64,000 nucleotides of DNA from Sporosarcina sp. P2. GTDB lineage: Bacteria > Bacillota > Bacilli > Bacillales_A > Planococcaceae. The stretch's first letter is position 1; each line of letters starts with the position of its first letter. The position numbers and the translations under genes are program-made. The notes under the pieces are model-generated. The model was not told where the DNA came from. It did no database searches and saw only the letters and a program-made list of their open reading frames with translations. Below, piece by piece: positions 36,885-45,966 of this stretch. The stretch is taken from positions 62,001-126,000 of the forward strand of contig NZ_PDYY01000008.1 of the NCBI RefSeq assembly GCF_002743255.1, read 5' to 3'.

Positions 36885-37938
36885 ATTTCTGAGCACAGTT
36901 GCACGCCGTACAGAACCTTATGTTCCGGGTGAGCAGTTGAATCAGCCAGATATCATTAAATTAAATACGAATGAAAACCCGTATCCACCAAGCCCAAAAG
37001 TATTAGAGGCGATTCAAGAGGAGTTAAACGGCAACACATTGCAACGCTACCCTTCACCAACAGTAGATCCATTACGTCACGCGATAGCGGAGACATATGG
37101 ACTGACAAAAGACCATGTCTTTGTAGGTAATGGCTCTGACGAAGTACTGGCATTTTCATTCATGGCATTTTTCGAGCCAGGAAAACCAATTAGGTTTCCG
37201 GAAATTAGCTATAGTTTTTATCCGGTCTACTCCAAGCTATTTAATATATCATTCGAAAAAGTTCCATTAAATGCTGATTTCACATTACCCAAAAAGCAGT
37301 TCTATAATTCACCAGGCGGCGTCATTCTGCCAAACCCAAATGCGCCGACAAGTATTTATGCTGAGTTAGATGTAATCGAAGATATTTTGCAAAATAATCA
37401 GGATCAAGTAGTCATTATCGATGAAGCATATATAGACTTTGCAGGTCCGTCTGCGATGAAACTGATTGATCGCTATCCAAATTTACTTGTGATTCAAACC
37501 ACATCTAAATCTCGTGCACTAGCAGGATTGCGTGTCGGATTCGCACTTGGACAACCTGAATTGATAGCAGGATTGACGCGAATCAAAGATTCCTTCAACT
37601 CATACACAATTGATCGCTTAGCTATGGCGGGGGCTACCGCTGCATTTGTTGATCATGCATACTTTTCGGAAAGTACAAATAAAATCATTCGCACACGTGA
37701 ATCTACAGTCCATACTTTAAAAGAGTTAGGCTTTGATGTTCTCCCATCCGATGCAAACTTCGTCTTTGTTAAGCCTTTACACAAGGACGCAAAAGTATTG
37801 TATCAACAATTAAAAGATCGTGGAATTTTAGTCCGTCACTTCGACCAAGCGGATATTCGTGATTATTTACGTATTTCGATCGGTACAGACGATCAGATGA
37901 ATACACTGTTTGAAGTGCTTAAGCAACTTACTAGATGA
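36877..37938 (+). CDS. hisC: Histidinol-phosphate aminotransferase
   Basis: PLP-dependent class I/II aminotransferase of 353 residues, converting imidazole acetol phosphate to histidinol phosphate. Visible are [38 protein letters not shown] and the PLP-lysine region [16 protein letters not shown]. It is the last gene of the his operon; in B. subtilis hisC is in the trp operon instead. AAGGAAG lies within the end of hisI upstream of the ATG. Confidence 0.94.
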   Translation: MSRFLSTVARRTEPYVPGEQLNQPDIIKLNTNENPYPPSPKVLEAIQEELNGNTLQRYPSPTVDPLRHAIAETYGLTKDHVFVGNGSDEVLAFSFMAFFEPGKPIRFPEISYSFYPVYSKLFNISFEKVPLNADFTLPKKQFYNSPGGVILPNPNAPTSIYAELDVIEDILQNNQDQVVIIDEAYIDFAGPSAMKLIDRYPNLLVIQTTSKSRALAGLRVGFALGQPELIAGLTRIKDSFNSYTIDRLAMAGATAAFVDHAYFSESTNKIIRTRESTVHTLKELGFDVLPSDANFVFVKPLHKDAKVLYQQLKDRGILVRHFDQADIRDYLRISIGTDDQMNTLFEVLKQLTR

Positions 37939-37949
37939 ATAAATTGATC

Positions 37950-37980
37950 AAAAGCCATTCGATACTGAATGGCTTTTTCT
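37950..37980 (+). terminator. Terminator of the his operon
   Basis: AAAAGCCATTC pairs with GAATGGCTTTT followed by TC; the T-run is short. Confidence 0.85.
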
Positions 37981-38094
37981 TGTCGTAAATGTATAGAAAG
38001 ATGCATAGATGGTTGCTATAGTAGCTTTGGCGACAATATATGACAAATAAAATATGTATATGTATACAAATACATGTATTTTTAATATTTTCTA

Positions 38095-38123
38095 TTGTAT
38101 TTTTATACATTTTGGCTTATAAT
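38095..38123 (+). promoter_or_regulatory. Promoter of the cDPGS-like gene
   Basis: TTGTAT at 38095-38100, a 17-base spacer and a perfect TATAAT at 38118-38123. Just upstream is the palindrome AAATACATGTATTT within a run of TGTATA-type repeats (38050-38084), a possible operator. Confidence 0.55.
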
Positions 38124-38156
38124 AATAAAAAGAAGCTTGATTGGAGAGATAAATTT

Positions 38157-39509
38157 ATGAAAACTAAAAATATAATCATTATTGGTGCGGCAGGAAGAGA
38201 CTTCCACAATTTTAATACATACTACCGTGGTAAAGAAGAATACAATGTCGTGGCATTTACAGCTACGCAAATCCCGGATATCGATGGACGTAAATATCCA
38301 ACTGAATTAGCTGGTGAATTGTATCCTGAAGGAATTCCTATTTATTCACAAGATCAGCTACCTGAGTTGATCAAAGAACTAGAAGTAGATGAATGTGTTT
38401 TCTCATATAGTGACTTAAGCTACGAAAAGGTTATGGGAATTGGTGCAATTGTGAACTCGGCAGGTGCTAATTTTACACTCCTTGGATCAAAAGCAACGAT
38501 GATTAAAAGTAATAAACCAGTTATTTCTGTTTGTGCTGTTAGAACGGGAACAGGGAAGAGCCAAACATCCCGTAAAATTATCGAAACATTGCTTGAGCAT
38601 GATTTGAAAGTAGTAGCTGTTCGTCATCCAATGCCTTATGGCGACTTGGCTGAACAACGTGTGCAGCGTTATGCAACGGTAGAAGATTTCAAAAAACATA
38701 AATGTACGATTGAAGAAATGGAAGAATATGAGCCGCACGTTGACCGTGGAAATATCATCTATGCAGGGGTAGATTACCAGGATATTCTGGATGCTGCTGA
38801 AAATGATCCAGACGGCTGTGACGTAATCCTTTGGGATGGCGGGAACAATGACTTTTCATTCTACGAGCCAGACTTGGCGATCACAGTTCTCGATCCACAC
38901 CGTCCAGGCCATGAATTGAAATACTACCCAGGTGAAGTATGCTTGCGTACAACAGATGTGTCCATTATCAACAAAATTGATAGTGCATCGGAAGAAGCAA
39001 TTCAAACGGTTGAAAACAATATTAAATTTGCAGCACCAAACAGTACAATTATTAAAGCGGAATCAAAAATTTCTGTTGATAATCCTGAAATCATCAAAGG
39101 CAAGCGCGTGCTAATTGTTGAAGATGGTCCGACATTGACTCACGGTGAAATGAAACTGGGTGCAGGTGTAATTGCAGCACAGCGTCTTGGTGCAGCTGAA
39201 ATTTTTGACCCGCGTCCATTTGCAGTAGGAAGCTTAATCACAACTTTTGATAAGTATCAGCACATCGAAAATATTTTACCAGCAATGGGCTACGGCGAAG
39301 AACAGTTAAAAGATTTGGAAGCGACGATCAATGCAGCTGATGTAGATGCAGTCATTATTGGTACACCTATGGATCTGTCACGAGTCATTAATATAAACAA
39401 GCCATGCACACGTGTCTATTACGATTTGGATGAAATCGGAACCCCAAATCTTGAAACAGTACTAACAGACTTCATCAAAAAACATAAACTTACTACGACA
39501 AATGTGTAA
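38157..39509 (+). CDS. Cyclic 2,3-diphosphoglycerate synthetase-like GTPase/ATPase
   Basis: A 450-residue P-loop protein. It starts with a Rossmann-like strand IIIIGAAGRDFHNF and has the P-loop RTGTGKSQTS near residue 136-145, ILWDGGNNDFSF as Walker B-like segment and NKIDS as base-recognition motif. This architecture is that of the family annotated as cyclic 2,3-diphosphoglycerate synthetase, known mainly from methanogenic archaea, with uncharacterised bacterial members. The ATG at 38157 has GGAG 11 bases upstream. The bacterial substrate is unknown; a role in thermoadaptation as in archaea should not be assumed. Confidence 0.8.
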   Translation: MKTKNIIIIGAAGRDFHNFNTYYRGKEEYNVVAFTATQIPDIDGRKYPTELAGELYPEGIPIYSQDQLPELIKELEVDECVFSYSDLSYEKVMGIGAIVNSAGANFTLLGSKATMIKSNKPVISVCAVRTGTGKSQTSRKIIETLLEHDLKVVAVRHPMPYGDLAEQRVQRYATVEDFKKHKCTIEEMEEYEPHVDRGNIIYAGVDYQDILDAAENDPDGCDVILWDGGNNDFSFYEPDLAITVLDPHRPGHELKYYPGEVCLRTTDVSIINKIDSASEEAIQTVENNIKFAAPNSTIIKAESKISVDNPEIIKGKRVLIVEDGPTLTHGEMKLGAGVIAAQRLGAAEIFDPRPFAVGSLITTFDKYQHIENILPAMGYGEEQLKDLEATINAADVDAVIIGTPMDLSRVININKPCTRVYYDLDEIGTPNLETVLTDFIKKHKLTTTNV

Positions 39510-39526
39510 GAAAAGATAGCTTATCG

Positions 39527-39569
39527 AGCACTTGCACCGGATGGAAATTCGGTTGCAGGTGCTTTTTTC
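39527..39569 (+). terminator. Terminator of the cDPGS-like gene
   Basis: AGCACTTGCACCG pairs with CGGTTGCAGGTGCT, with mismatches, and ends in TTTTTT. Confidence 0.8.
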
Positions 39570-39606
39570 TGCTATACTACGAATAGGACAGTAAGGGGGT
39601 AGGATC

Positions 39607-39783
39607 TTGTTTAATTCAAAAATTATCGATCTTGTCATTGGTGTGGTGATGGCGTACTTTGCATATGATCGAATCGCTACAGGAAATACCGGTATGGGGA
39701 TCTTTTTTGTCGTACTCGCAACATTGAACCTATTATCATTTTTCATGAAGCTTAGAACGGACAAAGACGTTCAGCAAAAATGA
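39607..39783 (+). CDS. Small 58-residue membrane protein, TTG start
   Basis: A 58-codon frame starting MFNSKIIDLVIGVVMAYFAY and ending KTDKDVQQK-like in charged residues (LRTDKDVQQK). Two hydrophobic stretches (about 6-20 and 30-47) are separated by a short loop with GNTGMG, suggesting a two-helix hairpin. The TTG start is supported by a strong AAGGGGGT about 8 bases upstream, and a terminator just before it separates it from the previous gene. It may share a transcript with rlmN, 86 bases downstream. No family recognised. Confidence 0.72.
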   Translation: MFNSKIIDLVIGVVMAYFAYDRIATGNTGMGIFFVVLATLNLLSFFMKLRTDKDVQQK

Positions 39784-39868
39784 TTATAAATCTAATCAGT
39801 TGTTCCTTTTACTGCAAACTTGTAGTATAATAACAAGATTGCAATTTTGAAATGAGGCTAGAAATCAC

Positions 39869-40945
39869 ATGAAAAAATCCATATATGGTTTGACAATTGA
39901 ACAATTGACAAACTTCTTCATAGAAAACGGACAACAGAAATTCCGAGCAGCCCAAGTATGGGACTGGCTCTACAAGAAACGTGTACTGTCCTTTGATGAA
40001 ATGAAAAATATCAATCAAGAAGCGCGAGACTTGTTGGATGAGAACTTCTCGATCCAAACACTTGAACAAAATGTCAAGCAAGTATCACAAGACGGCACAG
40101 TGAAGTTTCTCTTTAAAATGGAAGATGGCAACTTGATTGAAACGGTTTTAATGAAATTCCCTTATGGCTATTCTGTGTGTGTGACGACACAGGTAGGATG
40201 TAATATCGGATGCAGTTTTTGCGCAAGTGGTTTATTGCGTAAAAATCGTGATTTAAGTGCAGGGGAAATTGTTGGTCAAATCATGAAAGTCCAAGAGCAT
40301 CTGGACGGCAAAGGTGAAGACGAGCGTGTCAGTCATATCGTTGTCATGGGAATCGGCGAACCATTCGATAACTATGCGAATTTGATGAATTTCTTGCATA
40401 TTGTCAACGATCAAAAAGGTCTCTCTATTGGCGCGCGTCATATCACCGTTTCCACAAGTGGTTTGACAGAGAAAATTAAAGACTTTGCGGATGAAAACAT
40501 TCAGATTAATTTAGCTGTTTCATTACACGCACCTAATAATGAGTTACGCTCATCTATCATGAAAATTAACAAAGCATTCCCGATAGAGAAACTAATGGAT
40601 TCCATTAACTATTATTTAGAAACTACTAATCGTCGAATCACATTCGAATACATTTTACTGCGCGATGTGAATGATCATGTGAAAGAGGCGGAAGAACTAG
40701 GCAGGCTGTTGGCTGATAAACGTCACTTGTCTTATGTCAATTTGATTCCTTATAATCCGGTAGACGAGCACGGTCAGTATCAACGCAGTGAACCAGAGGC
40801 CATTAAATCGTTTTACGAAGCACTTAAACGTAAAGGCATCAACTGTGGAGTACGTCTTGAGAACGGTACGGATATCGATGCAGCATGTGGTCAATTGAGA
40901 AGTAAACAAATCAAGAAAGTGAAAAAACAACCGGTCGGAGAATAA
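39869..40945 (+). CDS. rlmN: 23S rRNA (adenine-2503-C2)-methyltransferase
   Basis: Radical SAM enzyme of 358 residues that methylates A2503 of 23S rRNA and A37 of some tRNAs. The cluster motif is C111-x3-C115-x2-C118 (GCNIGCSFC), and the C-terminal catalytic cysteine is C340 in DIDAACGQL. Further motifs are [12 protein letters not shown] and ISVSTSGLT-like ITVSTSGLT. Length and motifs fit RlmN, not the resistance enzyme Cfr, which also has the same fold. Confidence 0.95.
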   Translation: MKKSIYGLTIEQLTNFFIENGQQKFRAAQVWDWLYKKRVLSFDEMKNINQEARDLLDENFSIQTLEQNVKQVSQDGTVKFLFKMEDGNLIETVLMKFPYGYSVCVTTQVGCNIGCSFCASGLLRKNRDLSAGEIVGQIMKVQEHLDGKGEDERVSHIVVMGIGEPFDNYANLMNFLHIVNDQKGLSIGARHITVSTSGLTEKIKDFADENIQINLAVSLHAPNNELRSSIMKINKAFPIEKLMDSINYYLETTNRRITFEYILLRDVNDHVKEAEELGRLLADKRHLSYVNLIPYNPVDEHGQYQRSEPEAIKSFYEALKRKGINCGVRLENGTDIDAACGQLRSKQIKKVKKQPVGE

Positions 40946-40962
40946 TTCTCCAACCGGTTTTT
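40929..40962. terminator. Terminator of rlmN
   Basis: AACCGGT...GGAGAA pairs with TTCTCC...AACCGGTT, followed by TTT. The convergent membrane protein gene ends here too. Confidence 0.82.
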
Positions 40963-41335
40963 AGTTTTTGCGAGCTAATTTTACAATAAACTGTACAATA
41001 ATGGAGATAGCTAGTCCGAAAGATGAAATAATGAATAAAGATAAAATTCCGATTGCTTCCGAGAATTCATTATCCATCATCAGGAAGCTGCGGAACATTT
41101 CAGCAAATGCTAGAACAAGAACGACCATGAACATTTTAAATGCAATGGATAGCTCATAGAATAATAAGAGGGAGCTGACAATGCCGACCATAAGACCGAA
41201 CACTGCAAACGTCAAATAATTATTGACGACTAGGTCATGTCCAAGTACTGTCCGTACGCCTAAAATGAGTAGAACAAATGAAATCAATGCAGTAAAAAAA
41301 CCGGCTTTCCAATAACGAGGATCCAACACGTACAC
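40961..41335 (-). CDS. Four-helix membrane protein of unknown function
   Basis: A 124-residue, very hydrophobic protein with four predicted helices at about 10-28, 38-58, 64-82 and 93-117. No motif or family is recognised. The start is uncertain: GTG at 41333-41335 gives the longest form, while the in-frame GTG and TTG within the next four codons are also possible next to AGGTG. It is followed, in the same direction and 56 bases apart from its start, by nothing from the SCO gene, which ends before it is reached on that strand. Confidence 0.65.
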   Translation of the reverse strand: MYVLDPRYWKAGFFTALISFVLLILGVRTVLGHDLVVNNYLTFAVFGLMVGIVSSLLLFYELSIAFKMFMVVLVLAFAEMFRSFLMMDNEFSEAIGILSLFIISSFGLAISIIVQFIVKLARKN

Positions 41336-41391
41336 CTGCTTTCCTATCCTAGTATAGCGGATTCGACGAAATACGTCACGCCCTCCGACTA

Positions 41392-41952
41392 TTATTTCAA
41401 GCGTTTTAAATCAGCCAATAATTCTTCTTTATAAGATTCATTTGAGAAATTATATTCCTTCATCATATAGCCTTCTGAATCCATTAGATAAAAATTTGTG
41501 CCATGGACAACTTGAGTGGAAGATTCATGTTTCAGCACAAAAGTCTGGAACTCTTCACGTGCAAATGCTTCAAATTCTAGTTGTGTGTAGCCTGTCAGCA
41601 AATGCCAGTTGGATTCATCATCCGTGAAGTTTGCGATATAGTCTTTCAATACTGCAGGTGTATCGGTATTAGGGTCGACAGAAAACGAAATGAAGTTCAT
41701 TTCGATGTCCCGATCTTTCAATTCAGCTTGTAGATCTGCCATCTCACTCGTTAATGTCGGACATACTGTTGTACAATTCGTGAAGATGAAGTCTGCAATC
41801 CAGGGCGAACCAGACAGATATTTAGAATTAAATGGTTGATTATGTTGATCTGTAAAGGTGAATTCACGAACTTGTTTCCCACGCTCAAGTGGTTCACTGC
41901 AACCACTGACGAATACTATGAGCATCAACATAAAAGGAATCAAACGTTTCAA
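41392..41952 (-). CDS. SCO1/SenC-family lipoprotein
   Basis: A 186-residue membrane-anchored thioredoxin-fold protein. The signal peptide ends in a lipobox VSGC (C18). The copper site is C60-x3-C64 (TNCTTVCP) with H150 in VVHGTNFYL. SCO proteins deliver copper to, or reduce, the CuA site of cytochrome c oxidase. The start is TTG, with AAAGGAG nine bases upstream. It follows the histidine kinase gene by 6 bases, so it is in one transcription unit with the two-component system. Confidence 0.9.
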   Translation of the reverse strand: MKRLIPFMLMLIVFVSGCSEPLERGKQVREFTFTDQHNQPFNSKYLSGSPWIADFIFTNCTTVCPTLTSEMADLQAELKDRDIEMNFISFSVDPNTDTPAVLKDYIANFTDDESNWHLLTGYTQLEFEAFAREEFQTFVLKHESSTQVVHGTNFYLMDSEGYMMKEYNFSNESYKEELLADLKRLK

Positions 41953-41958
41953 CTGCTT

Positions 41959-43353
41959 TCACTCCTTTCGCATTTGCTCAGGCAATTCGATCACCACAAT
42001 AGTTTCTGTTGTTTCATTGGAAATCGTGAATGTTCCTTCGTGTAACCTTACAATTTCTTTGACGATCGACAGGCCAAGTCCAGTACCGCCTGTCGTGCGA
42101 GTTCGTGCTTTATCGGTACGGAAAAAACGTTCTCCGATATGATCTATGTCCTCATCTCCGATTGTCACGCCGTCATTCGCGATGCGGTATTGTACACCGT
42201 GCTTACTGGCTGTGAGATGAATAGAAATGGATTGCTCAGCATATTTTACTGCATTATCGATCGTATTATAAAAAACTTGTTGCAATCGTTTAGGATCTCC
42301 TTCTAAAATCAATTCCTCATCAATCGATGTGTGCAACTGAATATTTTTATCCAGTAACCGAATCATAAATAATTCCAATGTATCCAACAGTAATTGTGCG
42401 ATCGCAATCGGTTCATTTTCCAATGAATAAACATCCTGCTCTAAATGATTTAGCTCGACTAAATCATGTATGAGCTTTTTCAGGCGTTCAGTTTCTTTCT
42501 CGATGGTCGATAAGTATTGTTTTACATCATCAGGAGACGAATCGATTTTATCGCGTGAAAGTTGAGCATAACCGCTAATATACGTCAAAGGTGTCCTGAG
42601 CTCATGTACAATATTTGACGTGAAGTCTTTCTTGCGCTGATCTTGTTCTTCAAGAGAACGACTCATTGAATCAAATGCAGTCGAAAGCTTACCTATTTCA
42701 TCTGTCCGTACCATATTGAGTCGATTCGAATAATTGCCTTTAGACACTTCTTCCGAATAGATCTGCAATGTTTGCAGTGGCTCGAACAACGAACGCCATA
42801 CACGTTGCAAAATCAAAAATAGAATAAGAAAGAAAATACTGCCTACAAGTACCATGAGCGGAAGACTATCATGGAACACATCTTGGATCGCGGCGAGCGG
42901 AACATAAATATAAATAAAACCTATTAATCCGTTTTCTCCTTTAATGGGAAAAATTCCACCGAAGATTTCCCGTTTTAGTTCATCCACATAGCCTTCTTTC
43001 ATAACAGGCTTACCCGTTTCTAGTATCTTCTCGTCGTTTTCATTAATTAGTGATTGATAATTGATCTGATAAGGGAAATGGGATGTTAAATCATCCAGAC
43101 GGTCTACAACGATGATTTCATACTCCGAGACAATGTTATACCATTGAATCTTTTCAATGATCGAATCACTTAGCTCGCCGTAATGATAATGAGAAGCTGT
43201 TCGATTTCCTTGATATATGATTGACTCTTTAATTTGTTCTTTATATAAATCTGTATACAAGTAATGAATGAAGAAGAATGAAAATAAGATGGTACAGGTG
43301 ATGCTGCCCAAAAACACAATCAACATCTTACTGCTCAGATTCAAATTATTCAT
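41959..43353 (-). CDS. Sensor histidine kinase
   Basis: A 464-residue membrane kinase. It has a first helix at about 10-31, an extracytoplasmic sensor region to about 160, a second helix at 164-184, a HAMP linker, a HisKA dimerisation domain with the phospho-accepting H250 in NIVHELRTPLTY, and a C-terminal ATPase domain with NAVKYA, the G1 box DEDIDHIGERFFR and GGTGLGLSIVKEI. Its ATG overlaps the end of the response regulator gene by 4 bases. The downstream SCO lipoprotein and divergent YtkA-like lipoprotein suggest it senses a copper or envelope condition (inference). Confidence 0.92.
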   Translation of the reverse strand: MNNLNLSSKMLIVFLGSITCTILFSFFFIHYLYTDLYKEQIKESIIYQGNRTASHYHYGELSDSIIEKIQWYNIVSEYEIIVVDRLDDLTSHFPYQINYQSLINENDEKILETGKPVMKEGYVDELKREIFGGIFPIKGENGLIGFIYIYVPLAAIQDVFHDSLPLMVLVGSIFFLILFLILQRVWRSLFEPLQTLQIYSEEVSKGNYSNRLNMVRTDEIGKLSTAFDSMSRSLEEQDQRKKDFTSNIVHELRTPLTYISGYAQLSRDKIDSSPDDVKQYLSTIEKETERLKKLIHDLVELNHLEQDVYSLENEPIAIAQLLLDTLELFMIRLLDKNIQLHTSIDEELILEGDPKRLQQVFYNTIDNAVKYAEQSISIHLTASKHGVQYRIANDGVTIGDEDIDHIGERFFRTDKARTRTTGGTGLGLSIVKEIVRLHEGTFTISNETTETIVVIELPEQMRKE

Positions 43354-44027
43354 TCAGGATCCTCTAGTTTGTAGCCGATTCCCCATACCGTTTCAATCAT
43401 TTTACCTGCGTCCCCTAATTTTAGACGTAGTGTTTTGATATGTGTATCGATTGTACGCTCACTGCTCTGGTGATCATCGCCCCAGACCAATTCAAGTAAT
43501 TGTTCACGGGAGTATGCGCGCCCTTTATGTTTGACTAGCAACAATAGCAAGCCAAATTCCTTCAAAGTTAGACTTAAAGGTTTTCCGTTAAGCTGTGCGG
43601 TATACGAGTCCTCATTAATGGTAAGTGGACCTGCGTGCAATACGAGTGGAGCGGGATTGTGGCGATAGGTTCTGCGTAAGACCGCTTCGATCCGCGCCAC
43701 AAGTTCTCCTGGTAAGAAGGGCTTGACGATATAATCATCACCACCAAGCTTCAACCCTTGTACTTTATCCCATTCTTCGCCTCGTGCAGATAGGAAAATC
43801 AAAGGAATCGAAGAAGTACGTTTCATCTCCTCTGCAAATGTGAACCCATCCATATAAGGCATCATCACATCGACTATGCATAAATCTATAGTATGTTGCT
43901 TAACGGCCGACAAAGCCTGCAAACCGTCACTGGCTTCTATTACGGTATATCCCGCATCTTCGAGAATGACACGAATTAAATCCCGCATTTGCGGTTCATC
44001 ATCAATGATCAATAATTGGTAACCCAA
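43350..44027 (-). CDS. OmpR-family response regulator
   Basis: A 225-residue two-domain regulator. The receiver has IIDDEP at the start, the phospho-acceptor D53 in CIVDVMMP and the lysine in YIVKPF. The C-terminal winged helix carries LTLKEFGLLLLLVKHKG and RTIDTHIKTLRLKLG. The start is read as TTG at 44025-44027 because GAGGCG lies seven bases upstream; the frame is open for 11 more codons. It is the first gene of the regulator-kinase-SCO unit. Confidence 0.9.
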   Translation of the reverse strand: MGYQLLIIDDEPQMRDLIRVILEDAGYTVIEASDGLQALSAVKQHTIDLCIVDVMMPYMDGFTFAEEMKRTSSIPLIFLSARGEEWDKVQGLKLGGDDYIVKPFLPGELVARIEAVLRRTYRHNPAPLVLHAGPLTINEDSYTAQLNGKPLSLTLKEFGLLLLLVKHKGRAYSREQLLELVWGDDHQSSERTIDTHIKTLRLKLGDAGKMIETVWGIGYKLEDPE

Positions 44028-44091
44028 TTCAATACGCCTCATTTCATAAAATCTCTGCACGCTAATTTTCCGGAAAACATGTGAAATCCAA

Positions 44092-44122
44092 ATGAAGTTT
44101 CAAAAAGTTGTCGAAACTTCAT
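44092..44122. promoter_or_regulatory. Perfect inverted repeat between the two-component system and the YtkA gene
   Basis: ATGAAGTTTC (44092-44101) and GAAACTTCAT (44113-44122) are perfect inverse copies across 11 bases. The right arm runs directly into TTGAAA, the -35 box of the divergent lipoprotein gene, and a further GAAATTTC follows. It is placed to be the operator of the adjacent response regulator. Confidence 0.6.
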
Positions 44123-44149
44123 TGAAATTTCGTAATCATATTTTATAAT
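44122..44149 (+). promoter_or_regulatory. Promoter of the YtkA-like lipoprotein gene
   Basis: TTGAAA at 44122-44127, a 16-base spacer and a perfect TATAAT at 44144-44149. Confidence 0.65.
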
Positions 44150-44185
44150 CATAACAGCTAAACGAATAGATAGGAGAATGAAAAG

Positions 44186-44935
44186 ATGAAACGTTTTGGA
44201 ATGTTTGTCATGAGTACGGCAATGATTGGTATTCTCGCTGGTTGTGGTCAAGATGAAGAGGTACCGACGGAAGCTGTTTTACCTGAACCAATTGAAGTAG
44301 AACTTACGGTACCTGAACAAGGAAATGTCAATGAACCGGTATTCATTACTACACATGTGACACAAGGTGAAGAAAATGTAGATGATGCATCAGAAGTGGA
44401 GTATGAAATCTGGGAAGAAGGCAAGAAAGAAGACAGTATTCACGTAGAATCAACCCATGATAAAGACGGTATTTATTCAGCAGAAAATACATTTGAGACA
44501 GATGGTATGTATCACGTACAGGTTCATGTTACTGCGCGGGGGATGCATGTCATGCCAAAAAAGCAAATCCAAATCGGAGATGCGAGTCATCAATTGGATG
44601 AACATGAAAGTGCACAAGACGATGAACATCATGAACATGGCGATGGAGTGGAAGGATTATCTCTTCATTTCATGCAACCTGAGTCAGCAAAAGCAGCGAC
44701 AGATACAGTGTTGATGACACATGCACAGCTTGACGGTGAAGCATTAAAGGCACAAGTCCGCTATGAAATCATCTCGGCAGATAAAGAAACTAAATGGGTA
44801 GATGCGGATGAAGCGAAACCGGGTGAATATACAGCCAACTATCAATTTCCTAAAGCGGGCAGCTATCAAGTGATTATCCACATTGAAAATGAAGAGATAC
44901 ACGAGCACGAAGAACATACAGTAGAAGTAAAATAA
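44186..44935 (+). CDS. YtkA-like domain lipoprotein
   Basis: A 249-residue lipoprotein with lipobox LAGC (C20). It has two similar immunoglobulin-like YtkA/FixH-type domains (about 35-127 and 150-249), each ending in a YxVxxHV/I strand, joined by a His/Glu/Asp-rich linker DDEHHEHGDG that could bind metal. The protein ends in another His/Glu-rich stretch, IHEHEEHTVEVK. AGGAG is upstream of the ATG. It is divergent from the regulator-kinase-SCO unit. A copper-related or envelope role is plausible from this context but unproven. Confidence 0.82.
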   Translation: MKRFGMFVMSTAMIGILAGCGQDEEVPTEAVLPEPIEVELTVPEQGNVNEPVFITTHVTQGEENVDDASEVEYEIWEEGKKEDSIHVESTHDKDGIYSAENTFETDGMYHVQVHVTARGMHVMPKKQIQIGDASHQLDEHESAQDDEHHEHGDGVEGLSLHFMQPESAKAATDTVLMTHAQLDGEALKAQVRYEIISADKETKWVDADEAKPGEYTANYQFPKAGSYQVIIHIENEEIHEHEEHTVEVK

Positions 44936-45057
44936 ATATCATCCCTCGTCACTCCGGTGGGGAGGGTATTTTATTGGGAAGTAAAAGCTGTAATTCATTG
45001 ATGAAAAGGGTTACACTAGTATACGTGAAAGATTAACCAACAAAGAGGAGTGTTAGT

Positions 45058-45390
45058 ATGACAAACTATCCAGAGAAAACATGTTCCATCGAAAGACTTG
45101 TAACAATTCCAGAAGATGTACAAAAAGTACTTAACGGTGAAAAATGGGCAACTAGACGTAATGGTGTGTATGCATACCCTGGCGAAATTATGACGTTAGA
45201 AGGCAAAGAGTACAAAATTGAGAAATTGTATGAACAAACACTCGGTGAACTAACAGATGAAGATGCCAAATCTGAAGGTCATGAAACAGTTGAAGAATAT
45301 AAACAGGTGATGTTGTCAATCCACGACAAAATGCCTTGGCTTCCTAAAATGAAAGTTTGGGTGCACGAATATAGCCCAGCTCAGAAATAA
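45058..45390 (+). CDS. ASCH-domain protein
   Basis: A 110-residue protein with the ASCH fold (PUA-like). Features are the start of a strand PEDVQKVLNGEKWATRR, the residue set expected for RNA or modified-nucleoside binding, and YPGEIMTLEGKEYKIEKLYEQTLGELTD. Relatives include E. coli YqfB, an N4-acetylcytidine amidohydrolase, but subfamily function varies. AAGAGGAG lies upstream of the ATG. It is followed after 8 bases by a membrane protein gene. Confidence 0.8.
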   Translation: MTNYPEKTCSIERLVTIPEDVQKVLNGEKWATRRNGVYAYPGEIMTLEGKEYKIEKLYEQTLGELTDEDAKSEGHETVEEYKQVMLSIHDKMPWLPKMKVWVHEYSPAQK

Positions 45391-45398
45391 TCTCTTAA

Positions 45399-45839
45399 AT
45401 GAATTATTATTACGGAGCGATTGTCTATGCGCACGTAGTATCGGCTGTAATTTCAGTAGGCCCATTATTTCTCCTACTGCCATTAATACGTCGGCTACGT
45501 ACTGCTAAAGCAGAAGCGGAAGACATCTATCTTGCGTTTATCCGGGTCATTATACGACTCGTTATGCACTCAGGCCATGTGCTCGTTGTGACCGGTATCT
45601 TATTAATTTTATTTGGTCCATGGCCATGGAACACCTCGTGGGTTATTCTCACAATAGGCGTCATGTTGCTGTCCGGATTCTTCTTGGCAACTGGTTTCTC
45701 CTCTGTATTGAAAAGATTCCATGAACCAAGCAATGATAGGGAAGCTGTGGTCAATAAGTTGCAACGCACTGCCTGGATCTATATTGGACTGCTGATGGTA
45801 ATGCTTTGGCTGATGGTACAAAAACCGGCAGTCTGGTAA
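45399..45839 (+). CDS. Four-helix membrane protein (DUF2269-like)
   Basis: A 146-residue protein with four hydrophobic helices at about 5-28, 45-75, 78-100 and 122-142. The first helix contains AHVVSAVISVGPL, which recalls DUF2269-type predicted integral membrane proteins with a conserved His. No clear ribosome site precedes the ATG, which lies only 8 bases after the ASCH gene, so translation is probably coupled. Function unknown. Confidence 0.7.
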   Translation: MNYYYGAIVYAHVVSAVISVGPLFLLLPLIRRLRTAKAEAEDIYLAFIRVIIRLVMHSGHVLVVTGILLILFGPWPWNTSWVILTIGVMLLSGFFLATGFSSVLKRFHEPSNDREAVVNKLQRTAWIYIGLLMVMLWLMVQKPAVW

Positions 45840-45854
45840 AATTACATAGCGAGC

Positions 45855-45888
45855 AAAAAGATGTGTACATTGTTGCACATCTTTTTTA
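45855..45888 (+). terminator. Terminator
   Basis: AAAAAGATGTG pairs with CACATCTTTTT, followed by a T. Confidence 0.88.
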
Positions 45889-45902
45889 TTGTAGGATTTG
45901 GT

Positions 45903-45931
45903 TTGACAGTAAAAATTACAGCGAATATGAT
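45903..45931 (+). promoter_or_regulatory. metQ promoter
   Basis: TTGACA at 45903-45908, a 17-base spacer and TATGAT at 45926-45931. There is no room for a SAM riboswitch between this promoter and the gene. Confidence 0.75.
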
Positions 45932-45966
45932 GAAGATAGCAGTTTTTTGAAAGGAACGATTTGAAG

